NCBI GenBank assembly: GCA_032128395.1
Contig: JAQBGV010000099.1
Span: 1 to 10,273 of the forward strand
Direction of reading: 5' to 3'
From: JAQBGV01 sp032128395
GTDB lineage: Bacteria; Planctomycetota; UBA8108; UBA1146
DNA length: 10,273 bases
Shown here: one piece after another, positions 1 to 6,377 of the stretch
Position numbering within the stretch: the stretch's first letter is position 1
How the letters are laid out: each line of letters opens with the position of its first letter
Made by a program: the position numbers and the translations under genes
The notes under the pieces: generated by a model
Seen by the model: the letters and a program-made list of their open reading frames with translations, nothing else
Database searches by the model: none
What the model was told of the DNA's origin: nothing

Positions 1-400
1 GCTCGTACATCGCGTTGCGGATCACCGGCAGGTAGAGCGAGCGCCGCGGCACATCGTAGCGCGCCTGGTTCTTCGACTGGTCATTCGTGACATAGCCGCG
101 GTTCGCGGTCGAGAGCAGGGTCCCCGCCACCGTGGGATCGAGGCGATCACTGACTGCGAGGAGCGCATCTCGGACCAGCTCCGCTTCGAGCCGTCGCCGG
201 TTTTGTCGCCAGAGCAGTCGGTTCGATGGATCGATCGCCGCCGCGGTCGCATTGTGATCGCTCGCCTGTCGCCAGGTCTCGGTGAGCACGATGCGCCGAA
301 TCATCGACTTCGTCGACCACCCGCCCTGGATCAGATCCCGCGCAAGGCGGTCGAGCAGCTCCGGGTGGCTCGGCCGATCGCCCCGGATCCCGAAGTTCGA
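1..400 (-). CDS. Continuation of the DUF1553 domain after the frameshift; 3' end beyond the window
   Basis: Reading the minus strand from base 400 in the frame shifted relative to the upstream gene gives about 133 codons without a stop. They carry the DUF1553 hallmarks in the right order: SNFGIRGDRPSHPELLDRLA, then TKSMIRRIVLTETWRQ, DPSNRLLWRQNRRRLEAE, VRDALLAVSDRLD, and RSLYLPVIRNAMYE at the left edge. This is the natural sequel to GLVRTP in the main frame, so it is the same gene and not a separate one. A gene caller would probably start this piece at the internal ATG 304, which is not a real start. Going by the usual family layout, roughly the last hundred residues of DUF1553 should lie to the left of the window, possibly followed by a DUF1501 gene; that last point is inference. 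Confidence 0.85.
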
Positions 401-2994
401 GGGGGGGTGCGGACCAACCCTTCCCCGAACAGCCCGAGCCAGAGCCGGTTCACGATCACCCGAGCGGTCAGCGGATGCTCCGGTTGGAGCATCCAGCGCG
501 CGAGTTCGAGCCGCCCGCTCGCGCCTTCCGGAATCTCGAGCGGATGCACGAGCGAATCGATGATCGACAGCGCTCCCCGCGGTGTCGGCTCCGGTGCGAG
601 CTGAAGATGGCTCCCCCGGATGTGCACAGGAAGATCGGTCGGTTTCCCTTCACTGACCGACATCGCGCTGGAGGGCTTCGGCGGTTCGCGGGCAGCGATC
701 TGCTCACCCTCGGTGCGGGATGCGGCGAGGCGCTCCGCCAATTGCGGCGGCGCGAGTTCGAGACGACGCGACCGCGCGAGGGCGTACGGGCCGCCGGGTC
801 CGTTCAGGCGTCCGCGCAGCGCCTCGGCCGAGAGCAGATCGGTTTCTGCGGACTTTTCTGCGGGCTTCCGCTCTCCGTTCTTCGCATCTCCCGGCACGCC
901 ATCCGGCGGATCCACCGTCGAGAGAAGGGCTTGGTAGCGCCCCGCGAGCTCGCGGCGGCTCTGGGGGGGCAATCCATCGAGGAGCGCACCGACGACGGGG
1001 GAGAGCGGGTGCTCCTTCGCGCCGACTCGCGCGCGGAGTGCGTCGGCGCGAGTCGTGAACTCTTCGAGGAACTCATCGTCGGCGAACTGAGCGAGGGCGA
1101 GCCACGGTGCGAAGAACGGATCGTCCTGCGCGCCCGTGCGGGTCCAGTAGTCCGCCCAGCCGATGACGACCTCGGCGGGGAGATCGTCGCCAGGGATCGC
1201 GGCGAGCATCGGTCGGCCGGACTCGTCGAGGGGAGTCCATCGCATGCGATCGAGGTGCGGGACGGGCCCTTCTCGTTCAGCCCTCAGCAGGTGCCGCCCT
1301 TCACCGAGATCGAACTCGCCGACCTCCTCCCATCGCTGATCGGGGGGGAGCCAACCACCGGTCTTGGCGGCGAGCGCCGACTCCGCGATCACGGTCTCGT
1401 CGAGGGTGAGACGCATCGGGCGCGACTCCATCGCCGCGTACCGGATGGAGAGTCGGTACTTCCCGGGTCGGGGAGGGGTCACCTCCCACTCGGCGAACTG
1501 TGTCCCCGGCAGATGCGTGTGGAGGACCTTCACTCCGGGTTCCCCCCACTGGCGATCATCGGTCTTCAAGTTCGTGGCCACCGCCGCTTCGGCTTCGAGG
1601 TACACCAGGCTCTCGAGGCTCGCGGCCGAACGGATGAGCGCCGCGTCGACCCGGCGGCGCCAGCTCCCTTCGAGAGCTCGTGAGAGTTCCCCCTCCAGAG
1701 CGGCATGCGCGGCGCCGTGAGCCCTTTTCTGCTCTTCCCACTCCTGGCGAGCGGAGCGCTCCCCCTCGGTCGCCACCTCCGCCTCGCGCCAGGCGGAGAC
1801 GTGGTCGAAGTGCTGCATCGTCTGCGTCGACCGGAAGATCCCGGCGAGGGCATAGTAGTCCTGGGTCGGGATCGGATCGAACTTGTGGTCGTGACAGCGC
1901 GCGCACCCGACCGTCATCCCGACGAACGCCTGCAGGGCGACGTCGAGCTGCTCATCGACGATGTCCATCGCGAGCTTCTCCTTGTCCTGCTCGGCGAGCA
2001 TCTTCGGGCCGAGGGAGAAGAAACCGGTCGCGATGATCCGATCGAGGTCGGCGCGCTCGTCCTTGCGCGCGGGAAGCAGGTCACCAGCGAGCTGCTCGAG
2101 GAGGAATCGGTCGAACGGAGCGTCCGCGTTCCACGCGCGCACCACGTAGTCGCGATAGCGCCAGGCGCTCCCGTACGCGAGATTCTCGTCGAGCCCGTTC
2201 GAATCGGCGTAACGGGCGAGGTCGAGCCACGAGCGACCCCACCGTTCGCCGAAGTGCGGAGACGCGAGGAGTCGGTCGACCACCCGCTCGAACGCACCGG
2301 GGGTCCCGTCCGCGAGGAACGCGGCGACCTCCTCCGGAGCAGGGGGGAGACCGATCAGAGAGAAATTCGCGCGCCGGATCAGAGTGACCCGGTCCGCTGC
2401 GGGGGAGGAGCGGAGACCCGCGCCCTCGAGCTTCGAGCGGATGAATCGATCGATCGGATCGAGCGCGTTCCCCTCGCCGGCGAGATCAGGCGGTACTGGA
2501 TCGGCAATCGGGAGGAACGACCAGTGCTCGCGCGCCGCCCCGTAGTCGGTCGTCGGCCTCGACTCCTCACCTGTCCGCGGATCGGGAGCGCCATCGCGGA
2601 TCCAACGCTCGAGGATCGCCACGTCGGTCGGGACGAGGGGATCGTCGGGAGGCATCGAGAGCTCATCCGATGTGCGCCTGACCGCGCGAATCAGCAGGCT
2701 CGCATCGGGTTCCCCGGGGATGATCGCAGGTCCGGAATCGCCGCCGACCTGCCATCCCTCGCGGCGGTCGAGGAGCAGGCCACCCTTCCGCTTCCCCGAT
2801 TCGACGCTGTGGCAGGAGTAGCAGTGCTCGACGAGGAGCGGCCGCACCCTGCGTTCGAAGTGCTCGGTCGAGTCGTCGGCCGCCGAAGACGGGCGGGCGA
2901 GGAGCGCGATCAGAAGCGCGATCATGACTCGGATCGCCGCTCGCGGGTCGCGCATTCCCATTCCCTTCACCAAGATCTCCGGGGAGAGCACCAT
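331..2994 (-). CDS. Secreted PSCyt1/DUF1549/DUF1553 planctomycete cytochrome protein, main frame up to a frameshift
   Basis: A signal peptide (hydrophobic core about residues 21-33, Ala-rich cleavage region near 36-39) precedes a PSCyt1 domain with a c-type haem motif CYSCH at 58-62 and a likely Met axial ligand in SMPP (113-116). DUF1549 spans about 178-390 and ends with a second haem motif, CARCH at 364-368, followed by DHKFDPI. Residues about 464-587 look like a carbohydrate-binding beta-sandwich (LEAEA start, PGKYRLSIRY). DUF1553 begins near 789 (HIRG, then LTARVIVNRLW). The last 22 or so residues, after GLVRTPP, are out of frame; the true continuation is in another frame at 1-400. Two starts are plausible: ATG 2994 and ATG 2955, the latter giving a more usual signal peptide. 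The exact reaction is unknown for the family; a periplasmic redox role is inferred from the haem motifs. The pairing with a divergent sulfatase suggests polysaccharide use. Either a real pseudogene or a sequence error. Confidence 0.88.
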   Translation of the reverse strand: MVLSPEILVKGMGMRDPRAAIRVMIALLIALLARPSSAADDSTEHFERRVRPLLVEHCYSCHSVESGKRKGGLLLDRREGWQVGGDSGPAIIPGEPDASLLIRAVRRTSDELSMPPDDPLVPTDVAILERWIRDGAPDPRTGEESRPTTDYGAAREHWSFLPIADPVPPDLAGEGNALDPIDRFIRSKLEGAGLRSSPAADRVTLIRRANFSLIGLPPAPEEVAAFLADGTPGAFERVVDRLLASPHFGERWGRSWLDLARYADSNGLDENLAYGSAWRYRDYVVRAWNADAPFDRFLLEQLAGDLLPARKDERADLDRIIATGFFSLGPKMLAEQDKEKLAMDIVDEQLDVALQAFVGMTVGCARCHDHKFDPIPTQDYYALAGIFRSTQTMQHFDHVSAWREAEVATEGERSARQEWEEQKRAHGAAHAALEGELSRALEGSWRRRVDAALIRSAASLESLVYLEAEAAVATNLKTDDRQWGEPGVKVLHTHLPGTQFAEWEVTPPRPGKYRLSIRYAAMESRPMRLTLDETVIAESALAAKTGGWLPPDQRWEEVGEFDLGEGRHLLRAEREGPVPHLDRMRWTPLDESGRPMLAAIPGDDLPAEVVIGWADYWTRTGAQDDPFFAPWLALAQFADDEFLEEFTTRADALRARVGAKEHPLSPVVGALLDGLPPQSRRELAGRYQALLSTVDPPDGVPGDAKNGERKPAEKSAETDLLSAEALRGRLNGPGGPYALARSRRLELAPPQLAERLAASRTEGEQIAAREPPKPSSAMSVSEGKPTDLPVHIRGSHLQLAPEPTPRGALSIIDSLVHPLEIPEGASGRLELARWMLQPEHPLTARVIVNRLWLGLFGEGLVRTPPRTSGSGAIGRATRSCSTALRGI
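401..407 (-). other. Homopolymer frameshift site in the DUF1553 gene
   Basis: On the coding strand there is a run of seven C between codons for GLVRT and TCG AAC TTC GGG (SNFG). With seven C the frame goes to PPRTSG and stops at 331. With five C it would read RTPSNFG, and with eight C RTPPSNFG; either restores the conserved DUF1553 sequence. The run length is therefore off by +2 or -1. Homopolymers of this kind are typical of both sequencing or assembly error and replication slippage. Confidence 0.8.
2962..2967 (-). promoter_or_regulatory. Candidate ribosome binding site for the internal start at 2955
   Basis: The coding strand reads AAGGGA, then six bases, then ATG at 2955. Starting there gives a signal peptide beginning MRDPRAAIRVM, with a short basic N-region. 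The competing start, ATG 2994, has its own Shine-Dalgarno-like GGGGAGGA at 3010-3003 with an eight-base spacer, so the sequence does not settle which start is used. Confidence 0.4.
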
Positions 2995-3077
2995 GATAGG
3001 GATCCTCCCCGCCGAGGGCCATCCCCCCCGCTCGCGGGCATCGGGTATACCGGCTCGATGAGAGGAGGGAAGACCGC
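2995..3077. promoter_or_regulatory. Divergent intergenic region between the cytochrome and sulfatase genes
   Basis: These 83 bases must contain the start signals of two divergent genes, unless promoters lie inside the coding regions. The only AT-rich spot is the perfect palindrome GGTATACC at 3044-3051, which gives TATACC on both strands and could act as a -10 element either way. No matching TTGACA-like -35 was found on either side. A short inverted repeat CCCGC-TC-GCGGG lies at 3027-3038. Shine-Dalgarno sequences sit at both ends: AGGAGGGA (3063-3070) for the sulfatase and GGGGAGGA (3010-3003, minus strand) for the cytochrome gene. The promoter assignment is a guess. Confidence 0.3.
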
Positions 3078-4550
3078 ATGCCTCGAGACTGGAGCCCCCG
3101 CCGGCGAGTCCGCCATTCCGTTCTGCGCGGTGCAGTTCCGTGCATCGCCCTTCTCCTGTGCCTCGCTCCCTTCCCCGTTCTCGCCGCCGATCGCCCCCCG
3201 AACGTCGTGATCATCTTCACCGACGACCAGGGGTGGGGAGACCTCTCCTGCTACGGATCGGAGGAGATCCCGACCCCGGAGATCGATCGGCTCGCCGCCG
3301 AGGGGATGCGTTTCACCGACTTCTACGCGGCGCAGGCGGTCTGCTCCGCCTCGCGGGCGGCGCTCGTCACCGGCTGCTACCCGAACCGGATCGGCATTCA
3401 CGGTGCGCTCGGCCCGAACGCTAGGATCGGACTGGCGACGACCGAGACGACGATCGCCGAGGTCGTGAAGCCCCTCGGGTACGCGACCGCAGTCTTCGGA
3501 AAATGGCATCTCGGACACCGCGAGCCGTTCCTCCCGACCCAGCACGGGTTCGATGAGTACCAGGGGATTCCCTACTCGAACGACATGTGGCCAGGGCACC
3601 CCGAGAGCCCGAAGGCGTGGCCTCCGCTGCCGTGGTTCAAAGGCGACCAGCCCGCGGAAACGATCGAGGACTTCGACGGCCAGGAGCAGATCACGCGACG
3701 AATCACCGCCCTCGCGGTCGACTTCATCCGCCGGCAGGGAGAGAAGCCGTTCCTCCTCTATCTCCCCCACTCGATGCCGCACGTGCCGCTCGGCGCTTCG
3801 CCGAAGTTCCGCCACACCTGCCGGTACGGCATGTACGGCGACGTGATCCGCGAGATCGACGACTCCGTCGGACAGGTCCGTCGCGCCCTCGAGGAGACTG
3901 GAGTGCTCGATGACACCCTGATCATCTTCTCGAGCGACAACGGACCGTGGTTGAGCTACGGCGATCACGCGGGGACGACGGGGGGACTTCGCGAAGGAAA
4001 GGGGACCAGCTTCGAGGGCGGGGTGCGGGTCCCCTGCGTGGTGCGCTACCCGCGTCTCGTCCCTGCGGGGACGACCTGCAGTGAACCATCGATGACGATC
4101 GACGTGCTGCCGACGATCGTCGCGCTCACCGGCGGTCGGCCGCCGCAGCTGCCGATCGACGGGAAGAGTCTGGTCCCGCTGCTCCGCGGAGACCCCGAAG
4201 CGCGCAGCCCGCACGAGGCGCTCTTCATCTGGTACCACGACCGGCACCTCGAAGCGATGCGCTCGGGGCGGTGGAAGCTCCACTTCCCGCACCAGTACCG
4301 CAGCCTTTCCGGACGTGCGCCGGGGAACAACGGGATCCCTGCGAAGTACGACAACGGAGTGGAGATCGGACTGAGTCTCTTCGATCTCGATGGCGATCGG
4401 GGCGAGACCACCGATGTGAAGGCAGCCCACCCCGAGGTCCTCGCACACCTCGAACAGCTCGCAGATGCGATGCGCCTCCGCCTGGGGGACCGTCTCCGGG
4501 AGATCGACGGGAGCGAGGAACGCCCCGTCGGGCGGATCGAGGAGCCGTGA
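3078..4550 (+). CDS. Secreted arylsulfatase (type I, formylglycine-dependent, family S1)
   Basis: This 490-residue protein is predicted to hydrolyse sulfate esters, probably on a polysaccharide, outside the cytoplasm. The N-terminus has a basic stretch, a hydrophobic core about 18-36 and a VLAAD cleavage region. The mature part opens with PNVVIIFTDDQGWGD, whose D49 and D50 are expected calcium ligands. The formylglycine motif is C89-S-A-S-R93 followed by AALVTG, with Ala in place of the commoner Pro. Further active-site signatures are GKWHLG (141-146), SDNGP (286-290) and the GKGTSFEGGVRVP stretch (K308). The C-terminal SGRWKLHF and LFDLDGDRGETTDV segments are typical of arylsulfatase A-like members. 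The length is normal and the gene looks intact. ATG 3078 is supported by AGGAGGGA seven bases upstream. Activity would need a formylglycine-generating enzyme encoded elsewhere. Substrate cannot be told from sequence. Confidence 0.93.
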   Translation: MPRDWSPRRRVRHSVLRGAVPCIALLLCLAPFPVLAADRPPNVVIIFTDDQGWGDLSCYGSEEIPTPEIDRLAAEGMRFTDFYAAQAVCSASRAALVTGCYPNRIGIHGALGPNARIGLATTETTIAEVVKPLGYATAVFGKWHLGHREPFLPTQHGFDEYQGIPYSNDMWPGHPESPKAWPPLPWFKGDQPAETIEDFDGQEQITRRITALAVDFIRRQGEKPFLLYLPHSMPHVPLGASPKFRHTCRYGMYGDVIREIDDSVGQVRRALEETGVLDDTLIIFSSDNGPWLSYGDHAGTTGGLREGKGTSFEGGVRVPCVVRYPRLVPAGTTCSEPSMTIDVLPTIVALTGGRPPQLPIDGKSLVPLLRGDPEARSPHEALFIWYHDRHLEAMRSGRWKLHFPHQYRSLSGRAPGNNGIPAKYDNGVEIGLSLFDLDGDRGETTDVKAAHPEVLAHLEQLADAMRLRLGDRLREIDGSEERPVGRIEEP

Positions 4551-4574
4551 GAGGAACCGCCGAGCCGGACTCGC

Positions 4575-4592
4575 CCGGGAGCAGGCTCCCGG
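4575..4592 (+). terminator. GC-rich hairpin after the sulfatase gene, without a T-tract
   Basis: CCGGGAGC and GCTCCCGG form a perfect eight-base-pair inverted repeat around AG (in practice a shorter stem with a four-base loop), 25 bases after the sulfatase stop. No run of T follows, so it is not a classical intrinsic terminator. It could mark the 3' end of the sulfatase transcript, stabilise the mRNA, or be chance in GC-rich DNA. Confidence 0.35.
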
Positions 4593-4640
4593 ATACGATG
4601 GGCACCGATTGCCGAACGATCGCCGTTTCCAGCCCTTCCC

Positions 4641-4646
4641 TGGAGG
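4641..4646 (+). promoter_or_regulatory. Ribosome binding site that supports the GTG start of the cyclase
   Basis: TGGAGG lies four bases before GTG 4651, a slightly short but workable spacing. The first codons after this GTG run straight into the FHA domain. The upstream in-frame ATG at 4465 lies inside the sulfatase gene and would add 62 Arg/Gly/Ser-rich residues with no family resemblance. Confidence 0.6.
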
Positions 4647-4650
4647 TTTC

Positions 4651-6306
4651 GTGCCGTCCACCTGTGTTCTGAGTTGGAGGATCGAAGGCCGCACCGGACG
4701 CCACCGGATCGTGCACGATTCGGCGGTGCTCGGGCGCGACCAGAACTGCGAGATCCGCATCGATCGGGACACGATCTCCCGCCGTCACGCCCTCTTCCGC
4801 CGCGAAGATGGCGACGGGTGGTTCGTCACCGACCTCGGCAGCCGAAATGGCGTCTACGTCAACGGCAGCCGCATCGAGAAGCAGGGCCTCGAAGACGGCG
4901 ACCAGATCACCGTCGGAACGGTGGAGATGGTCTGCGGACTGACCCGCGGATCCCCCTCGAATGCCCATATCGAACTCGAAGAGGACTACCCCGAGGAGAG
5001 CATCGCGCGCTCGATCCCCATCGACCAGATCGCGGCCCACCTGAACTCCGACACCGGCAGGTACGCCACCCCGTTCCCCGGTGGCCCCGCGAGCTCGGGG
5101 CAGACCTCGGCTGGATCATCGGTCGGTCTCCCGATGGGGATGCCGCTCCTCGAGCTGTTCCAGACCGCCTCCGAGACCCTCCTCTCGGGACTGGGACTCG
5201 ACGCGATGCTCGATCGCGTTCTCGAACTGGTATTTCGTTCGCTCCCCAAGATCGAGCGCGGATTCGTCTGCCTCCTCGACGAAAACGGGCAGCTCGTGCC
5301 GCGGGCGAGTCGGAGCGAACGGACGTCACGAGGGGTCGAGACGCTGAAGATCTCACGGAGCGTCGCGAACGCCGCGATCGGGGAGCGTGTGGCAGTCCTC
5401 GTCCAGGACGCCCGCCTCGACGAACGTTTCAACACCGCGGAGAGTATCGTCGCGCTGCGAATCCGATCGGTGATGTGCTCCCCGCTCTCCCGCGGGCAGG
5501 ATGAAGAGGTCGTGGGGATCGTCTACGTCGATACCGCGATCCCCGGCCAGGCGTTCACCGAGGAGGACCTCGCCCTCCTCTCCGCGCTCAGCATGCTCAG
5601 CGCGGTCGCCGTCGAGCAAGCGCGACTGCGCGACGAGATGGAAAAGGAACGCCGTCTCCGGGAAGAACTCAGTCGCACGCTGCCCCCGCAGATCGTCGAG
5701 CAGCTCGTCCACGGCGAAGTGGGGATCGAGGAGGCGATGCGACCGCGCGAGGCGGACATCTCGGTTCTCTTCGCGGATCTCGTCGGATTCACGCGACTCT
5801 CCGAGCAGCTCTCCGCGATCGAGATCACCCAGCTGCTGAACCTGATCTTCGAGCGCCTCGCGGAGATCGTTTTCGCGAACCGGGGCGCGGTCGACAAGTA
5901 CAACGGGGACGAGATCATCGCTTTCTTCGGCGCTCCCCAGGCCCAGGTGGACCACGCTGAGCGCGCGGTGCGGACCGCGCTCGCGATGCAACGGGAGATC
6001 GTGAATCTCGCCGAAGAGATCCGGCGACCGGGGCAGCCCCTGCAATTTCGGATCGGCGTGAACTCGGGCCTCGCGACCGTCGGCGGCGTCGGCCACCCGG
6101 CAAGGCGAGACTTCACCGTGATCGGGGACGTGGTGAACACCGCGAAGCGGCTCGAATCGATGGTGTGCAAGCCGGGGCAGGTCGTCATCGGCCCCGCGAC
6201 CCGTGAGGCGCTCCCCGCGAGCTTTCGCTGCGAAGCCCTCGAGGAGGTCACGCTGAAGGGGAAAGAACTGCGCGTCTGCCCCTGGCGTGTATTCGACTCG
6301 GAGTAG
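4651..6306 (+). CDS. FHA-GAF-class III adenylate cyclase
   Basis: Predicted 551-residue soluble signalling enzyme making cyclic AMP from ATP. An FHA domain (about 5-97) keeps the phosphothreonine-binding signature: GRD 28-30, SRRH 43-46 and LGSRNGVYVNG 62-72. A low-complexity linker follows, then a GAF domain (about 165-325) and a short helical linker (EMEKERRLREEL, then LPPQIVEQLV). The cyclase domain (about 368-548) has metal-binding D376 in FADLVGFT and D420 in VDKYNGDE, adenine-selecting K416 with T489 (FTVIGD), and transition-state residues N496 and R500 in VVNTAKR. Lys plus Thr fits class IIIb adenylate, not guanylate, cyclase. All catalytic residues are present, so it should be active. 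There is no signal peptide or membrane segment. FHA suggests control by, or recruitment to, a Ser/Thr kinase target, and GAF suggests a small-ligand or dimer input; both are inferred from the families. The GTG start is chosen from the Shine-Dalgarno and domain boundary. Confidence 0.9.
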   Translation: MPSTCVLSWRIEGRTGRHRIVHDSAVLGRDQNCEIRIDRDTISRRHALFRREDGDGWFVTDLGSRNGVYVNGSRIEKQGLEDGDQITVGTVEMVCGLTRGSPSNAHIELEEDYPEESIARSIPIDQIAAHLNSDTGRYATPFPGGPASSGQTSAGSSVGLPMGMPLLELFQTASETLLSGLGLDAMLDRVLELVFRSLPKIERGFVCLLDENGQLVPRASRSERTSRGVETLKISRSVANAAIGERVAVLVQDARLDERFNTAESIVALRIRSVMCSPLSRGQDEEVVGIVYVDTAIPGQAFTEEDLALLSALSMLSAVAVEQARLRDEMEKERRLREELSRTLPPQIVEQLVHGEVGIEEAMRPREADISVLFADLVGFTRLSEQLSAIEITQLLNLIFERLAEIVFANRGAVDKYNGDEIIAFFGAPQAQVDHAERAVRTALAMQREIVNLAEEIRRPGQPLQFRIGVNSGLATVGGVGHPARRDFTVIGDVVNTAKRLESMVCKPGQVVIGPATREALPASFRCEALEEVTLKGKELRVCPWRVFDSE

Positions 6307-6341
6307 TGGGACCGTCTCCGCCGGCTCCGCATCGCGGCGCC

Positions 6342-6367
6342 CGCCTCATCATCCGCGCCTCATCATC
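6342..6367. repeat. Two direct copies of a 12-base sequence between convergent genes
   Basis: CGCCTCATCATC occurs at 6342-6353 and again at 6356-6367, a period of 14 bases, inside the 71-base gap between the cyclase stop and the stop of the convergent giant gene. No strong terminator hairpin was seen in this gap. The function is unknown, and it may be a small slippage duplication. Confidence 0.5.
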
Positions 6368-6377
6368 TTCGCTCGGC

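Noticed and set aside
22..252. A small 76-codon open frame at the left edge on the minus strand
   Set aside because: It is out of frame with the DUF1553 continuation that covers the same bases and has a typical shadow composition rich in Arg and Ser.
1705..3210. A 501-codon open frame on the plus strand opposite the cytochrome gene
   Set aside because: The opposite strand encodes unmistakable PSCyt1 and DUF1549 motifs over the same bases. The plus-strand product is Arg/Glu/Val-rich with no family signature, as expected from an antisense frame in GC-rich DNA. The same holds for the 402-codon frame at 475-1683.
4465..4650. An extended N-terminus of the cyclase from ATG 4465
   Set aside because: It overlaps the end of the sulfatase by 86 bases, adds low-complexity Arg-rich residues, and lacks a good ribosome binding site, whereas GTG 4651 has one and begins at the FHA domain.
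2967..4772. A 601-codon open frame on the minus strand opposite the sulfatase
   Set aside because: It crosses the sulfatase, the divergent spacer and the start of the cyclase, has no recognisable motif, and would overlap the start of the cytochrome gene. It is a shadow frame.
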